Positions 7,205 to 13,852 of a stretch of DNA of 14,237 nt are shown one piece after another. Location: assembly GCA_023425455.1 (NCBI GenBank), contig JAFACP010000053.1:1-14237 (forward strand), read 5' to 3'. How positions within the stretch are numbered: position 1 is the first letter of the stretch; the number at the start of each line of letters is the position of its first letter. This DNA is from Pseudomonadota bacterium. GTDB taxonomy: Bacteria; Pseudomonadota; Gammaproteobacteria; Enterobacterales; Enterobacteriaceae. The notes below the pieces were generated by a model that had not been told where the DNA came from, did no database searches, and saw nothing but the letters and a program-made list of their open reading frames with translations. A program made the translations under genes and the position numbers.

Positions 7205-8268
7205 TGGAGTATCTGGCGACGACCGGTGACCTCAGCCATACCCTGCTCGGCGGGTTCGACTACAAAACCAGCAAAGATAAACAGCTGCTGGCACGCGGCA
7301 GCGGCTCACAGTACAACCTTGACTGGACGCACCCGGCGTATGGCCTGAAGGTGGATGAAAGCAGCTTCAGCATCGCCACCGACGAGCAGCAAAACCTCGA
7401 CCAGATGGGCCTGTATCTGCAGGACCAGATAAGTTGGAATAACTGGGAGTGGCTGGTTTCCGGACGTTACGACTGGAGTGAAGTGCGCACCAGCGACTTC
7501 ACGGATAACAGTTTTACGCAGCAGAACGACAACAAATTCACCTGGCGTAGCGGGCTACTGTATGCGTTCGATTTTGGCCTGTCGCCGTATATCAGCTACA
7601 GCACCTCGTTTGAGCCGAACCTGCAGACCAATCGCGCGCCGGGCGTCGCTCCGTTTAAACCCACCACCGGCGAGCAGACCGAGATTGGCCTGAAATATCA
7701 GCCGGTCGATACCACGCTGATGACCCTGGCGCTATTTGATTTGACGCAGAGTAACGTGGCGACCTACAACAGCGCCGAAGGCTGGTTCGAAAATGCAGGC
7801 AAAGTGCGTTCAAAAGGCGTTGAGGCAGAAATTCACGCCACGCTAATGGAGAACATCAACCTGATCGGCTCCTACACCTACACGGATGCAAAAACCGAAA
7901 GCACCACGGTGGCAGGAACCGAAGGTAAAACGCCTGCACGCATTCCGACGCATATGGCGTCCGCATTTGCCAGCTACACCGTTCCCGGCGGCGCGCTCAG
8001 GAGCCTGACCGCGGGTGTGGGTATGCGCTATATCGGCACCAGCTTCGGTGATGCGAAAAACACCTTCCGGGTGCCGTCGGTGGATCTGTATGACGCGATG
8101 GTGAGCTACGAACTGGGCGAACTGCACCCTGGCCTGCGAGGGGCCAGCCTGCAGTTCAACGTCAATAACCTGGCAGATACAAAGTATGTGGCGTCATGTG
8201 CCAGTGATACGGCGTGCTTCTACGGGATTGGCCGCACGTTAACGGCGACGGTGAATTATCGCTGGTAA
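7192..8268 (+). pseudogene. TonB-dependent siderophore receptor, C-terminal half only (FhuA/FoxA-like)
   Basis: About 358 codons remain of a receptor family usually near 700 residues. What is left is outer-membrane beta-barrel: alternating strands, the TonB-receptor segments YISYSTSFEPN, FKPTTGEQTEIGLKY, AGKVRSKGVEAEI, LQFNVNNLADTKYVASC, and a terminal aromatic residue in the ATVNYRW closing strand used for barrel assembly. The segments are of the ferrichrome/ferrioxamine receptor type rather than FepA. Signal peptide, TonB box, plug domain and early strands are absent. Upstream the frame closes at TAA 7189-7191; an ATG at 7171 lies in the same frame but meets that stop after six codons. A GTG at 7351 opens an internal frame but would make only a barrel fragment. 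The surviving part has no internal stop or frameshift, so the loss looks recent or the part has persisted by chance. It is divergent from the exported esterase across the Fur-box matches, consistent with a former siderophore uptake pair. Confidence 0.85.
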
Positions 8269-8272
8269 GACA

Positions 8273-8301
8273 TTGCCGGGTGGCGTTTCACCACCCGGCA
8301 A
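8273..8301. terminator. Hairpin between receptor remnant and ramA (REP-like or bidirectional terminator)
   Basis: TTGCCGGGTGG (8273-8283) and CCACCCGGCAA (8291-8301) make a perfect 11-bp stem with a 7-nt loop, in the 39 bases between two convergent genes. The GCCGGGTGGCG core resembles REP-type palindromes common in Enterobacter/Klebsiella. No U-tract follows on either strand, so it may act by RNA stabilisation or Rho-assisted termination. Confidence 0.6.
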
Positions 8302-8307
8302 ACAGCA

Positions 8308-8649
8308 TCAGTGCGTCCGGATGTGATTTTCCTTGCGGTACGCACCTGGCGGCTGGTTGAAGGTGCGGGTAAAGATCCGCGTAAAGGTCTGCTGCGAGTC
8401 AAAGCCGTAGCGCAGGCAGATGTCATACACCCGCGCGTCCGACTCGCGTAAATCGCGCGCAGCCAGCAGCAGCTTGCGCTCGCGAATGTAACGCCCGAGA
8501 CTTTCACCTTTGTACTGCATAAACAGCCGCTGCAGATGCCACTTCGAGTAGCCCGCATGACGGGCGATCTCTTCAATACGCAATGGCTGGTGCAGGTTGT
8601 CGTCGATCCACTCGACGATAGTGTCGATCACCTGAGCGGAAATAGTCAT
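8308..8649 (-). CDS. ramA: RamA, AraC/XylS-family global activator of multidrug resistance
   Basis: From the ATG at 8649 the product is 113 residues, the length of Klebsiella and Enterobacter RamA, and near identical in recognisable stretches (MTISAQVIDTIVEWIDDNLH, HAGYSKWHLQRLF, RYGFDSQQTFTRIF, closing RKENHIRTH). RamA is a cytoplasmic one-domain MarA/SoxS/Rob relative with two helix-turn-helix units (about 24-45 and 73-95). It binds marbox-type sites and activates acrAB, tolC and related genes while lowering porin. The frame runs on to 8694, but GGGGAG just upstream of 8649 and family length fix this start. It lies 29 bases after romA on the same strand, so the two are probably co-transcribed from the RamR-controlled promoter; a promoter inside the end of romA, as reported in Klebsiella, is possible but was not resolved here. 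Confidence 0.97.
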   Translation of the reverse strand: MTISAQVIDTIVEWIDDNLHQPLRIEEIARHAGYSKWHLQRLFMQYKGESLGRYIRERKLLLAARDLRESDARVYDICLRYGFDSQQTFTRIFTRTFNQPPGAYRKENHIRTH

Positions 8650-8678
8650 ACAGATCTCCCCCTCTGCTCCCCGATTAA

Positions 8679-9785
8679 TCATGGTTGCCACCACTGACGA
8701 AACTGCTGGGTGGCGTCATTGACGCGAACCGGTTCACCCAGCTCCGGTGTCAACAGGCGGTACGGTTTATCCTTGCTGGCCTTCGCCAGCTGGATCAGCG
8801 GATCGTTCCAGCTGTGTTTCGCCAGCACAAAGCGTCCGTTATGCCCTGGCACCACCGCCCGGGCGTTAAGGTCGACCGAGGCCTGCGCCGTTTCATCCGG
8901 CAGCATGTGAATGTACTTCCAGTCCTGGTCGTACTGACCGTTCTCCATGATGGCGAGATCCACGCCACCAAACTGCTCGCCAATGGCCTTAAAATGCGGG
9001 CCATACCCGGAATCGCCGCTGTAGTAAACCTTCTGCTCCGGGGTGACAAACATAAAACTGCCCCACAGCGTCTGATCACGCTTAATGCCCCGGCCGGAAA
9101 AGTGGCGCGCGGGCAGGACATGCACCGTCAACTGCTCACTGATGCGCACCGACTGGTCCCAGTCGCGTTCGTCGATAATGTCCGGGTTCATTCCCCAGTA
9201 GCGCAGGTGAGACCCTACGCCCAGCGGCGTGACCGCCCGCTTAATTTTCGGCATTAATGCCCTGATGGTGGCGTAATCCAGATGATCGTAGTGATCGTGA
9301 GAGATTATCAGCAGGTCGATGTCAGGCATGCTTTCCGCGCGCCACGGATAGTCGCCGGCAAAGGCTTTATTCAGAAACGAAAACGGCGCCGCGTAGTTCC
9401 CCAGCACCGGATCGATCAGGATGCGTTTACCGGCCAGCTGCATATACCAGGAGGAGTGACCGAGCCACACCAGCGTATCCTGCGCCAGCGGCAGGCTCGC
9501 CAGATCGGTGTTGATCAGCGGCAGCGGCTGAGCCGGACGGGCGTTTTCGGTTTTTTGAGTAAAGAATTGCCACAGCGCCACCAGCATATTTTTATCGCTG
9601 CTGAAACCCGGCGTGGGCAGCGCATTGTGGAAACGGCCATCACGATAACGGGGAGAGGCTTCTACTTCGCCGAGCTCCTCGCCCTGCGGCGGCTGGCCGA
9701 ATCCGGGGTTCAGGACGAAGGGTAAACTTGCTGCAGACGCAATAATCATGACCAATACCACGCAGATGAATAGAGTTTTTTTCAT
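8679..9785 (-). CDS. romA: RomA, metallo-beta-lactamase-fold protein of the ram locus
   Basis: The 368-residue product has an N-terminal hydrophobic segment (about 3-25; signal peptide or anchor) and a metallo-beta-lactamase-fold domain of the NAPE-PLD-like type (COG2220). Metal ligands are visible as H163-x-H165-x-D167-H168 in SHDHYDHLD, then H228 in ARHFSGR, D258 in SGDSGYG and H315 in PGHNG. A WLGHSSW motif (107-113) is typical of the group. romA was first described in Enterobacter cloacae as a gene altering outer-membrane proteins and resistance; much of that effect is now attributed to the adjoining ramA, and the enzyme's substrate is unknown. The ATG at 9785 has an AGGAA immediately before it, a close but usable ribosome site. 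It is the first gene of romA-ramA, read from the RamR-controlled promoter at 9858-9885. Confidence 0.95.
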   Translation of the reverse strand: MKKTLFICVVLVMIIASAASLPFVLNPGFGQPPQGEELGEVEASPRYRDGRFHNALPTPGFSSDKNMLVALWQFFTQKTENARPAQPLPLINTDLASLPLAQDTLVWLGHSSWYMQLAGKRILIDPVLGNYAAPFSFLNKAFAGDYPWRAESMPDIDLLIISHDHYDHLDYATIRALMPKIKRAVTPLGVGSHLRYWGMNPDIIDERDWDQSVRISEQLTVHVLPARHFSGRGIKRDQTLWGSFMFVTPEQKVYYSGDSGYGPHFKAIGEQFGGVDLAIMENGQYDQDWKYIHMLPDETAQASVDLNARAVVPGHNGRFVLAKHSWNDPLIQLAKASKDKPYRLLTPELGEPVRVNDATQQFRQWWQP

Positions 9786-9839
9786 TTCCTGAACCGAATA
9801 CGCGCGCCATCCGATGGTTTGCGCAGGGTGTACTTGATT

Positions 9840-9859
9840 ATGAGTGAGTAAGCACTCAT
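9840..9859. promoter_or_regulatory. RamR operator
   Basis: ATGAGTG (9840-9846), six bases, then CACTCAT (9853-9859) form the exact ATGAGTG-N6-CACTCAT palindrome reported as the RamR site in Salmonella and Klebsiella. It begins on the last two bases of the romA -10 box and covers the expected transcription start, so bound RamR would block initiation. Confidence 0.92.
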
Positions 9860-9885
9860 TATAGGTGTGATGATAAAGTCGTCAA
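9858..9885 (-). promoter_or_regulatory. romA-ramA sigma70 promoter
   Basis: On the minus strand TTGACG (9885-9880) and a perfect TATAAT (9863-9858) are separated by 16 bases. This near-consensus promoter points into romA, with a predicted start near 9851 inside the RamR operator. A strong promoter held by a repressor explains why ramR loss raises RamA. Confidence 0.85.
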
Positions 9886-9897
9886 GACGTTTTCGAT

Positions 9898-9928
9898 CTT
9901 TGACATTCCGCGTTGCAGCGTGTCAAAG
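9898..9928. repeat. Inverted repeat in the ramR leader / ramR-romA intergenic region
   Basis: CTTTGACA (9898-9905) and TGTCAAAG (9921-9928) are perfect inverted repeats 15 bases apart, with a further CGC/GCG pair (9909-9911, 9918-9920) inside. The left arm includes a perfect -35-like TTGACA. It could be a second operator, an RNA hairpin upstream of ramR, or part of a small RNA; a small RNA (StyR-3) has been annotated in this interval in Salmonella. Confidence 0.5.
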
Positions 9929-9975
9929 CACGTGTTTCAATCATGGTTTTTACCGTTGACAGGAGGAAATATTTA

Positions 9976-10566
9976 GTGGCACGTCCGAAGAGTGAAGATA
10001 AAAAGCTGGCGTTACTGGAGGCGGCAACCGCTGCGTTTGCACAGTCAGGCATTGCGGCTTCCACGGCGTTAATCGCCCGTAACGCAGGCGTCGCCGAAGG
10101 CACGCTGTTTCGCTATTTTGCTACCAAAGACGATCTGCTGAATACCCTCTACCTGCACCTGAAGCAGGATCTGTGCAAAACCATGCTGGCGAACCTCGAT
10201 CGCAGCATCACCCTACCGAAAGAGCATACCCGCAATATCTGGAACAGCTACGTCGACTGGGGCATCCGCAATCCTGTCGCCCACGGTGCAATCCGCCAGC
10301 TCGGCGTTAGCGAGAAAATCACCCTGGAGACCGAACAGGCCGTTCACGATATGTTCCCCGAACTCAACGAGCTGTGCCGCCGCTCGGTGCGCCAGGTCTT
10401 TATGTCCGACGAATTTCGCACCTTCGGGGATGCCATTTTCCTGTCGCTGGCGGAAACCACGATGGAATTCGCCACCCGCGATCCGTCCCGCGCCGTCGAT
10501 TTCAAAGCGCTTGGCTTTGAAGCCATGTGGCGGGCGCTCGCGATTGAGGATATTCATGGACAGTAA
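9976..10566 (+). CDS. ramR: RamR, TetR-family repressor of romA-ramA
   Basis: Starting at GTG 9976, nine bases after AGGAGG (9961-9966), the product is 196 residues and begins [10 protein letters not shown] like Salmonella RamR. The N-terminal TetR helix-turn-helix covers about residues 8-55 ([19 protein letters not shown] at 30-48). With this start the ligand-contact residues known from Salmonella RamR fall at identical numbers: Y59, W89, D152 and F155, which both confirms the start and predicts that the drug- and bile-binding pocket is intact. RamR dimers bind the palindrome at 9840-9859 and repress romA-ramA until an inducer binds. Translation could extend upstream to 9913, but that has no ribosome site. 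No stop, frameshift or missing key residue is seen, so the repressor should be functional. The gene overlaps ybdF by 11 bases. Confidence 0.96.
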   Translation: MARPKSEDKKLALLEAATAAFAQSGIAASTALIARNAGVAEGTLFRYFATKDDLLNTLYLHLKQDLCKTMLANLDRSITLPKEHTRNIWNSYVDWGIRNPVAHGAIRQLGVSEKITLETEQAVHDMFPELNELCRRSVRQVFMSDEFRTFGDAIFLSLAETTMEFATRDPSRAVDFKALGFEAMWRALAIEDIHGQ

Positions 10567-10924
10567 ATCCCTGCAGGAATGTGCGAAGCGCGTGGCGCTG
10601 GCGCAGCCCTTCACTGAACACTGCTGGCCGTTTGGCCCGGCGTTCGAGGTGTTTAAAGTGGGCGGGAAAATTTTCATGATTATCGCGGTCGCGCACGGTC
10701 GACCGCACGTTAGCCTGAAGTCCAGCCCGGAAAAATCCCTTCTTAATCAGCAGATTTACCGCGGCATTGAGCCGGGTTATCACCTGAATAAAAAACACTG
10801 GATTTCGCTCTATGCCAGCGACGATATGACGCCGGAGCTGGTGAGCGACCTCATCAATGACTCGTGGGATCTGGTGGTGGATAAGCTGCCGAAAAAGGAC
10901 CAGAAGCGGATCCGCCCGCGCTGA
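10556..10924 (+). CDS. ybdF: YbdF, MmcQ/YjbR-family protein (DUF419)
   Basis: The ATG at 10556 lies inside the end of ramR, whose stop is at 10564-10566, and is preceded by GAGGA at good spacing; the 11-base overlap suggests translational coupling. The product is 122 residues, similar along its length to E. coli YbdF, with the family markers [34 protein letters not shown] and the closing [11 protein letters not shown]. MmcQ/YjbR proteins have a CyaY-like fold and are suspected of nucleic-acid binding, but no reaction is established. Co-transcription with ramR places it beside the drug-response switch; a functional link is unproven. A hairpin at 10926-10944 follows directly. Confidence 0.93.
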   Translation: MDSKSLQECAKRVALAQPFTEHCWPFGPAFEVFKVGGKIFMIIAVAHGRPHVSLKSSPEKSLLNQQIYRGIEPGYHLNKKHWISLYASDDMTPELVSDLINDSWDLVVDKLPKKDQKRIRPR

Positions 10925-10925
10925 T

Positions 10926-10944
10926 TGTTCGCCTGAGGCGAACA
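10926..10944. terminator. Hairpin ending ramR-ybdF
   Basis: TGTTCGCC (10926-10933) pairs with GGCGAACA (10937-10944) across a TGA loop, one base after the ybdF stop, followed by GTTTAA. The compact GC stem directly after the operon suggests an intrinsic terminator, although the T-run is short. Confidence 0.6.
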
Positions 10945-10958
10945 GTTTAACCGCCCGA

Positions 10959-10977
10959 ATGGCACTTATCTTTTGCC
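10959..10977 (+). promoter_or_regulatory. Possible marbox upstream of nfsB
   Basis: The 19 bases fit 10 of the 14 defined positions of the marbox consensus AYnGCACnnWnnRYYAAAY, with the ATGGCAC half perfect and the other half poor. It overlaps a weak -35 candidate (10966-10971) placed 17 bases before TACTCT (10989-10994), the class II arrangement used by MarA, SoxS and RamA. Confidence 0.35.
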
Positions 10978-11041
10978 GGTTGTCCCTGTACTCTGCTCAT
11001 CTTTCCGCCCCCACGGGCGAATTTCATCATCAGGAGTTGTT

Positions 11042-11695
11042 ATGGATATCATTTCTGTTGCCCTCAAACGCCACTCAACCAAGGCCTTTGACGCAAGCAA
11101 AAAACTGACCGCTGAAGAAGCCGATAAAATCAAAACGTTGCTGCAGTTCAGCCCGTCCAGCACCAACTCTCAGCCGTGGCACTTCATCGTCGCCAGCAGC
11201 GAAGAAGGTAAAGCGCGGGTCGCGAAATCGGCGTCCGGTACTTACGTGTTTAACGAGCGCAAGATGCTGGATGCCTCCCACGTGGTGGTGTTCTGCGCGA
11301 AAACGGAGATGGACGATGCCTGGCTGGATCGCGTGGTCGATCAGGAAGAGGCCGACGGCCGTTTTGCCACTGCGGAAGCAAAAGCCGCCAACAATAAAGG
11401 CCGCCGCTACTTTGCCGATATGCACCGCGTCGATCTGCAGGATGACGATCAGTGGATGGCAAAACAGGTTTACCTGAATGTCGGTAATTTCCTGCTGGGC
11501 GTGGCGGCACTGGGCCTGGATGCCGTACCTGTTGAAGGGTTCGACGCCGCTATCCTCGATCAGGAATTTGGCCTGAAAGAGCAAGGTTACACCAGCCTGG
11601 TGGTGGTGCCGGTTGGCCATCACAGCGTGGAAGATTTCAACGCCAGCCTGCCAAAATCCCGCCTGCCACTGAGCACTATCGTGACCGAGTGCTGA
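11042..11695 (+). CDS. nfsB: NfsB, oxygen-insensitive NAD(P)H nitroreductase / dihydropteridine reductase
   Basis: The 217-residue product equals E. coli NfsB in length and matches it closely from [17 protein letters not shown] to LPKSRLP. It is a cytoplasmic FMN homodimer that reduces nitrofurans, nitroaromatics and quinones by two-electron steps, and it activates nitrofurantoin-type prodrugs. FMN-contact residues known from E. coli are all in place: R10, S12, K14, N71, K74, K205 and R207, and the active-site F124 is kept. AGGAG sits six bases before the ATG. It is read after the ybdF hairpin, so probably from its own promoter, where a marbox-like site is seen. A strong intrinsic terminator follows. 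Confidence 0.97.
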   Translation: MDIISVALKRHSTKAFDASKKLTAEEADKIKTLLQFSPSSTNSQPWHFIVASSEEGKARVAKSASGTYVFNERKMLDASHVVVFCAKTEMDDAWLDRVVDQEEADGRFATAEAKAANNKGRRYFADMHRVDLQDDDQWMAKQVYLNVGNFLLGVAALGLDAVPVEGFDAAILDQEFGLKEQGYTSLVVVPVGHHSVEDFNASLPKSRLPLSTIVTEC

Positions 11696-11700
11696 TGGTA

Positions 11701-11732
11701 ACAGGCGCGTCGGGCTTCGGCGCGCCTGTTTT
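11701..11732 (+). terminator. Rho-independent terminator of nfsB
   Basis: ACAGGCGCG (11701-11709) and CGCGCCTGT (11721-11729) form a 9-bp GC-rich stem with an 11-nt loop, running straight into TTTT (11729-11732). It begins six bases after the nfsB stop. Confidence 0.85.
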
Positions 11733-11807
11733 CAACACGCCCTGCATGAGCCACCTTACACACTTTTGCCGCAGCCAACAGACCTGACCACCCTCCCCTG
11801 AAACTGG

Positions 11808-12842
11808 CTATTTCGCAGAACGTCCGGCATGCCAGATGCGCTCCGCATACCGCCCCACCAGCGCCAGCGACGCGGCCAGCAGCAGGAAGAACAGCACCTT
11901 GTTCATCCCGTCCCAGAAATATTCGAAATAACGGGTATAGAGATTGATAGCCAGGAATGTCAGCCCAAACCCCCGCAGCATCCCGTCGTCGGTTTTGAGG
12001 CTGATGACGATGCAAATGAGTGCCGCAGCGGCAAACAACAGCACCCACGGCAGAAGCGACAGCGGCGTTCTGCTATACCCGAAATCGGGATCGTTATTAC
12101 CAAAAATCGACATGATCCACAGGGCGATAAACAGCCAGCTAAGCCCCATCGCTTTGCTGGTGGTATAGAGATGGCGCGCCTGCAGCATGGTGCGCAGAGC
12201 CAGGCACAGCGCCAGCAGCAGACCGCCGAAGAAGATAAAGCGCAGCGGGTAATTCATCCCCAGCCAGTAAGCGCCCCAGCCGGACATATAGCCCGTCTGC
12301 GCGCCAAGCCAGTTACCGAGTGACAGCAGAAAAAACAGCCACACCAGGCCCGAACGGCCAAAAAACCCCACCAGCCCGTAGAAAACGCAGCCGACCAGAA
12401 ACAGCGGTGCGATATGGCCGCTGCCGGTATCCAGCTTTTCAGCAAGCTGCCAGAGCGCAATGGCGGTAAAGAATACGCCAGCGAACAGCAGCGCTTCGGT
12501 GCTGTAGTGCCACAGCGTTTGCCGTCGCTGGCGGCTGAGCCCCCACAGATAAAACAGCCCGGCGATCAGCGCAGGCAGCCCGATACGGGCGACTGAAGAG
12601 AAAGAGAAGAAGGCGATAATCCGCGCCATCAACTGGCTGTCGGCAAACAGGCTGCCGATGGCAATCACCACACAGGCCATCGCCGTCCAGAAGGCGTAGC
12701 GGCTGAGACGTTGCCAGTCCATGACGACGCGTTTTAGGGTGCCAGCCAGACGCAGGCGATCCTCAGCGCTGAGGGCGCCTTCCTGCTCCCATTCGCTGAG
12801 CGCCTGACGAAGCAGGCGTTCCTGTTTACGCGTGACGTTCAT
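11808..12842 (-). CDS. DUF2157 multi-span membrane protein
   Basis: From the ATG at 12842 (GGAG five bases upstream) the product is 344 residues; a GTG two codons earlier is adjacent to the ribosome site and is disfavoured. An N-terminal soluble stretch (about 1-48) with the pattern TRKQERLLRQALSEWEQEGA, then a hydrophobic region beginning LSRYAFWTAMACVVIAIG, is characteristic of DUF2157 proteins. About nine to ten membrane spans follow to the C-terminus, with conserved-looking loops such as GYMSGWGAYW and YTRYFEYFWDGMNK. No catalytic motif is visible and no function is known for the family; DUF2157 genes sometimes pair with GDYXXLXY proteins, but no such partner is seen here. It ends convergently with nfsB, 112 bases away, and lies 18 bases downstream of the regulator at 12861 on the same strand, so the two may share a transcript. 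Confidence 0.8.
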   Translation of the reverse strand: MNVTRKQERLLRQALSEWEQEGALSAEDRLRLAGTLKRVVMDWQRLSRYAFWTAMACVVIAIGSLFADSQLMARIIAFFSFSSVARIGLPALIAGLFYLWGLSRQRRQTLWHYSTEALLFAGVFFTAIALWQLAEKLDTGSGHIAPLFLVGCVFYGLVGFFGRSGLVWLFFLLSLGNWLGAQTGYMSGWGAYWLGMNYPLRFIFFGGLLLALCLALRTMLQARHLYTTSKAMGLSWLFIALWIMSIFGNNDPDFGYSRTPLSLLPWVLLFAAAALICIVISLKTDDGMLRGFGLTFLAINLYTRYFEYFWDGMNKVLFFLLLAASLALVGRYAERIWHAGRSAK

Positions 12843-12860
12843 ATTCACTCCGTGAAAAAG

Positions 12861-13745
12861 TCAGTGTGAGTTGAGTATAACAGCCTGCTGCGCCAGCCAT
12901 TCCATCGCCTTCTCTCCGGCCTCGTCTACCGGTAAATAGACCAGCAGCCGCGAACCGTTACGCGGCGCGGAGTACCAGTACATCTGCTGAAGAGAAAAAT
13001 CCCCCAGCTCGGGATGGGTGAACAACTTTAGCTGGTTTTCCACGCCGCGCACCTCATTACGCTGATGCCAGAGGGTTTTGAACTCTTCCGACACCGCAAA
13101 AAAGCGCGCCAGTTTTGCTTCCCACTGGGGATCGCCCCGGTGTTCTGCCATTGCGGCGCGAAAATAGGAGACAAAAATCGGCAGGACATCGTCGCGTCGA
13201 CCAAGGCGGCTTCGCCACGCCGGGTGCGTGAGGAAGAGGTAAATACAGTTACGGTCTTCCGGCGCGATGGCATTGAAGTCAACCCCCATCAGATGACCAA
13301 AGCTGTCATTCCACGCCACGATATCAAAATTGGGCTTTTGAATGCTGGCAGGCTTGGGCATCAGGGTATCCAGCAGACGCCGCGTCCCTTCGCTGATCCC
13401 CTCACACTGGGTTGCCTGCGGCGCTTCCCCCGGTGGCAAACCTGCCAGCACGAAAAGGTGCCGGGTTTCGGTCGGGGTGCACTGCAGCGCTTTTGCCACC
13501 GCCGCCATAACCGCGCCGGAGGGGTTGACGTCTCTCCCCTGCTCCAGCCAGGTGTACCAGGTGACGCCGACATCCGCCAGCATCGCCACCTCTTCCCGAC
13601 GCAAACCCGGCGTACGGCGGCGACCGCTGCGCGGCAAACCCAGCCGCTGCGGATCGAGGCTTTCGCGCCGGGCGCGTAAAAACGCCCCGAGCTGTTTTCG
13701 CGTGTCGTCCTGGAGCGAGGCCACGGGTTCAGACATCAGCGCCAT
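12861..13745 (-). CDS. XRE-family regulator with MmyB-like ligand-binding domain
   Basis: The product is 294 residues. An XRE-type helix-turn-helix occupies about 16-98, with the subgroup signature RRRTPGLRREEVAMLADVG (42-60) followed by TWYTWLEQGRD. The C-terminal part (about 120-285) matches the MmyB-like PAS-related domain (PF17765), seen here in FDIVAWNDSFGHLMG, YLFLTHPAW and the closing LVYLPVDE segment. Members are cytoplasmic regulators, often divergent from a transporter or oxidoreductase gene they control, with small or fatty-acid ligands suspected. Here the divergent gene is an MFS pump and a perfect 8-8 palindrome lies between them, overlapping the regulator's TATACT -10 candidate (13780-13775 on the minus strand), so autoregulation is probable. 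The ATG at 13745 has AGGGGGA just upstream; an ATG at 13736 is the alternative. Confidence 0.88.
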   Translation of the reverse strand: MALMSEPVASLQDDTRKQLGAFLRARRESLDPQRLGLPRSGRRRTPGLRREEVAMLADVGVTWYTWLEQGRDVNPSGAVMAAVAKALQCTPTETRHLFVLAGLPPGEAPQATQCEGISEGTRRLLDTLMPKPASIQKPNFDIVAWNDSFGHLMGVDFNAIAPEDRNCIYLFLTHPAWRSRLGRRDDVLPIFVSYFRAAMAEHRGDPQWEAKLARFFAVSEEFKTLWHQRNEVRGVENQLKLFTHPELGDFSLQQMYWYSAPRNGSRLLVYLPVDEAGEKAMEWLAQQAVILNSH

Positions 13746-13769
13746 AATTCCCCCTGCATGGTAGTGCCA

Positions 13770-13795
13770 GTACCAGTATAAGTAAGAACTGGTAC
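13770..13795. promoter_or_regulatory. Palindromic operator between the MmyB-type regulator and the MFS gene
   Basis: GTACCAGT (13770-13777), ten bases, then ACTGGTAC (13788-13795) are a perfect 8-bp inverted repeat, with an extra partial CCAGTA copy just to the left (13767-13772). The 18-bp centre-to-centre spacing suits a helix-turn-helix dimer, and the left arm overlaps a minus-strand TATACT. Confidence 0.65.
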
Positions 13796-13852
13796 CCGTT
13801 TATCAGATCAACGATGCTACGACCATCTGTTGAATGACGCAATGGAGTTACC

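Noticed and set aside
8650..8694. N-terminal extension of RamA to 8694
   Set aside because: It would overlap the end of romA and exceed the conserved 113-residue family length; the ATG at 8649 has its own strong ribosome site.
9913..9975. N-terminal extension of RamR from 9913
   Set aside because: The GTG at 9976 has AGGAGG and aligns residue numbers exactly with known RamR; the extension starts at a TTG without a ribosome site, inside a hairpin.
11829..12323. 164-codon plus-strand frame
   Set aside because: Antisense shadow of the DUF2157 membrane protein, rich in Q, H and R with no motif.
13065..13679. 204-codon plus-strand frame
   Set aside because: Antisense to the XRE/MmyB regulator; no recognisable domain.
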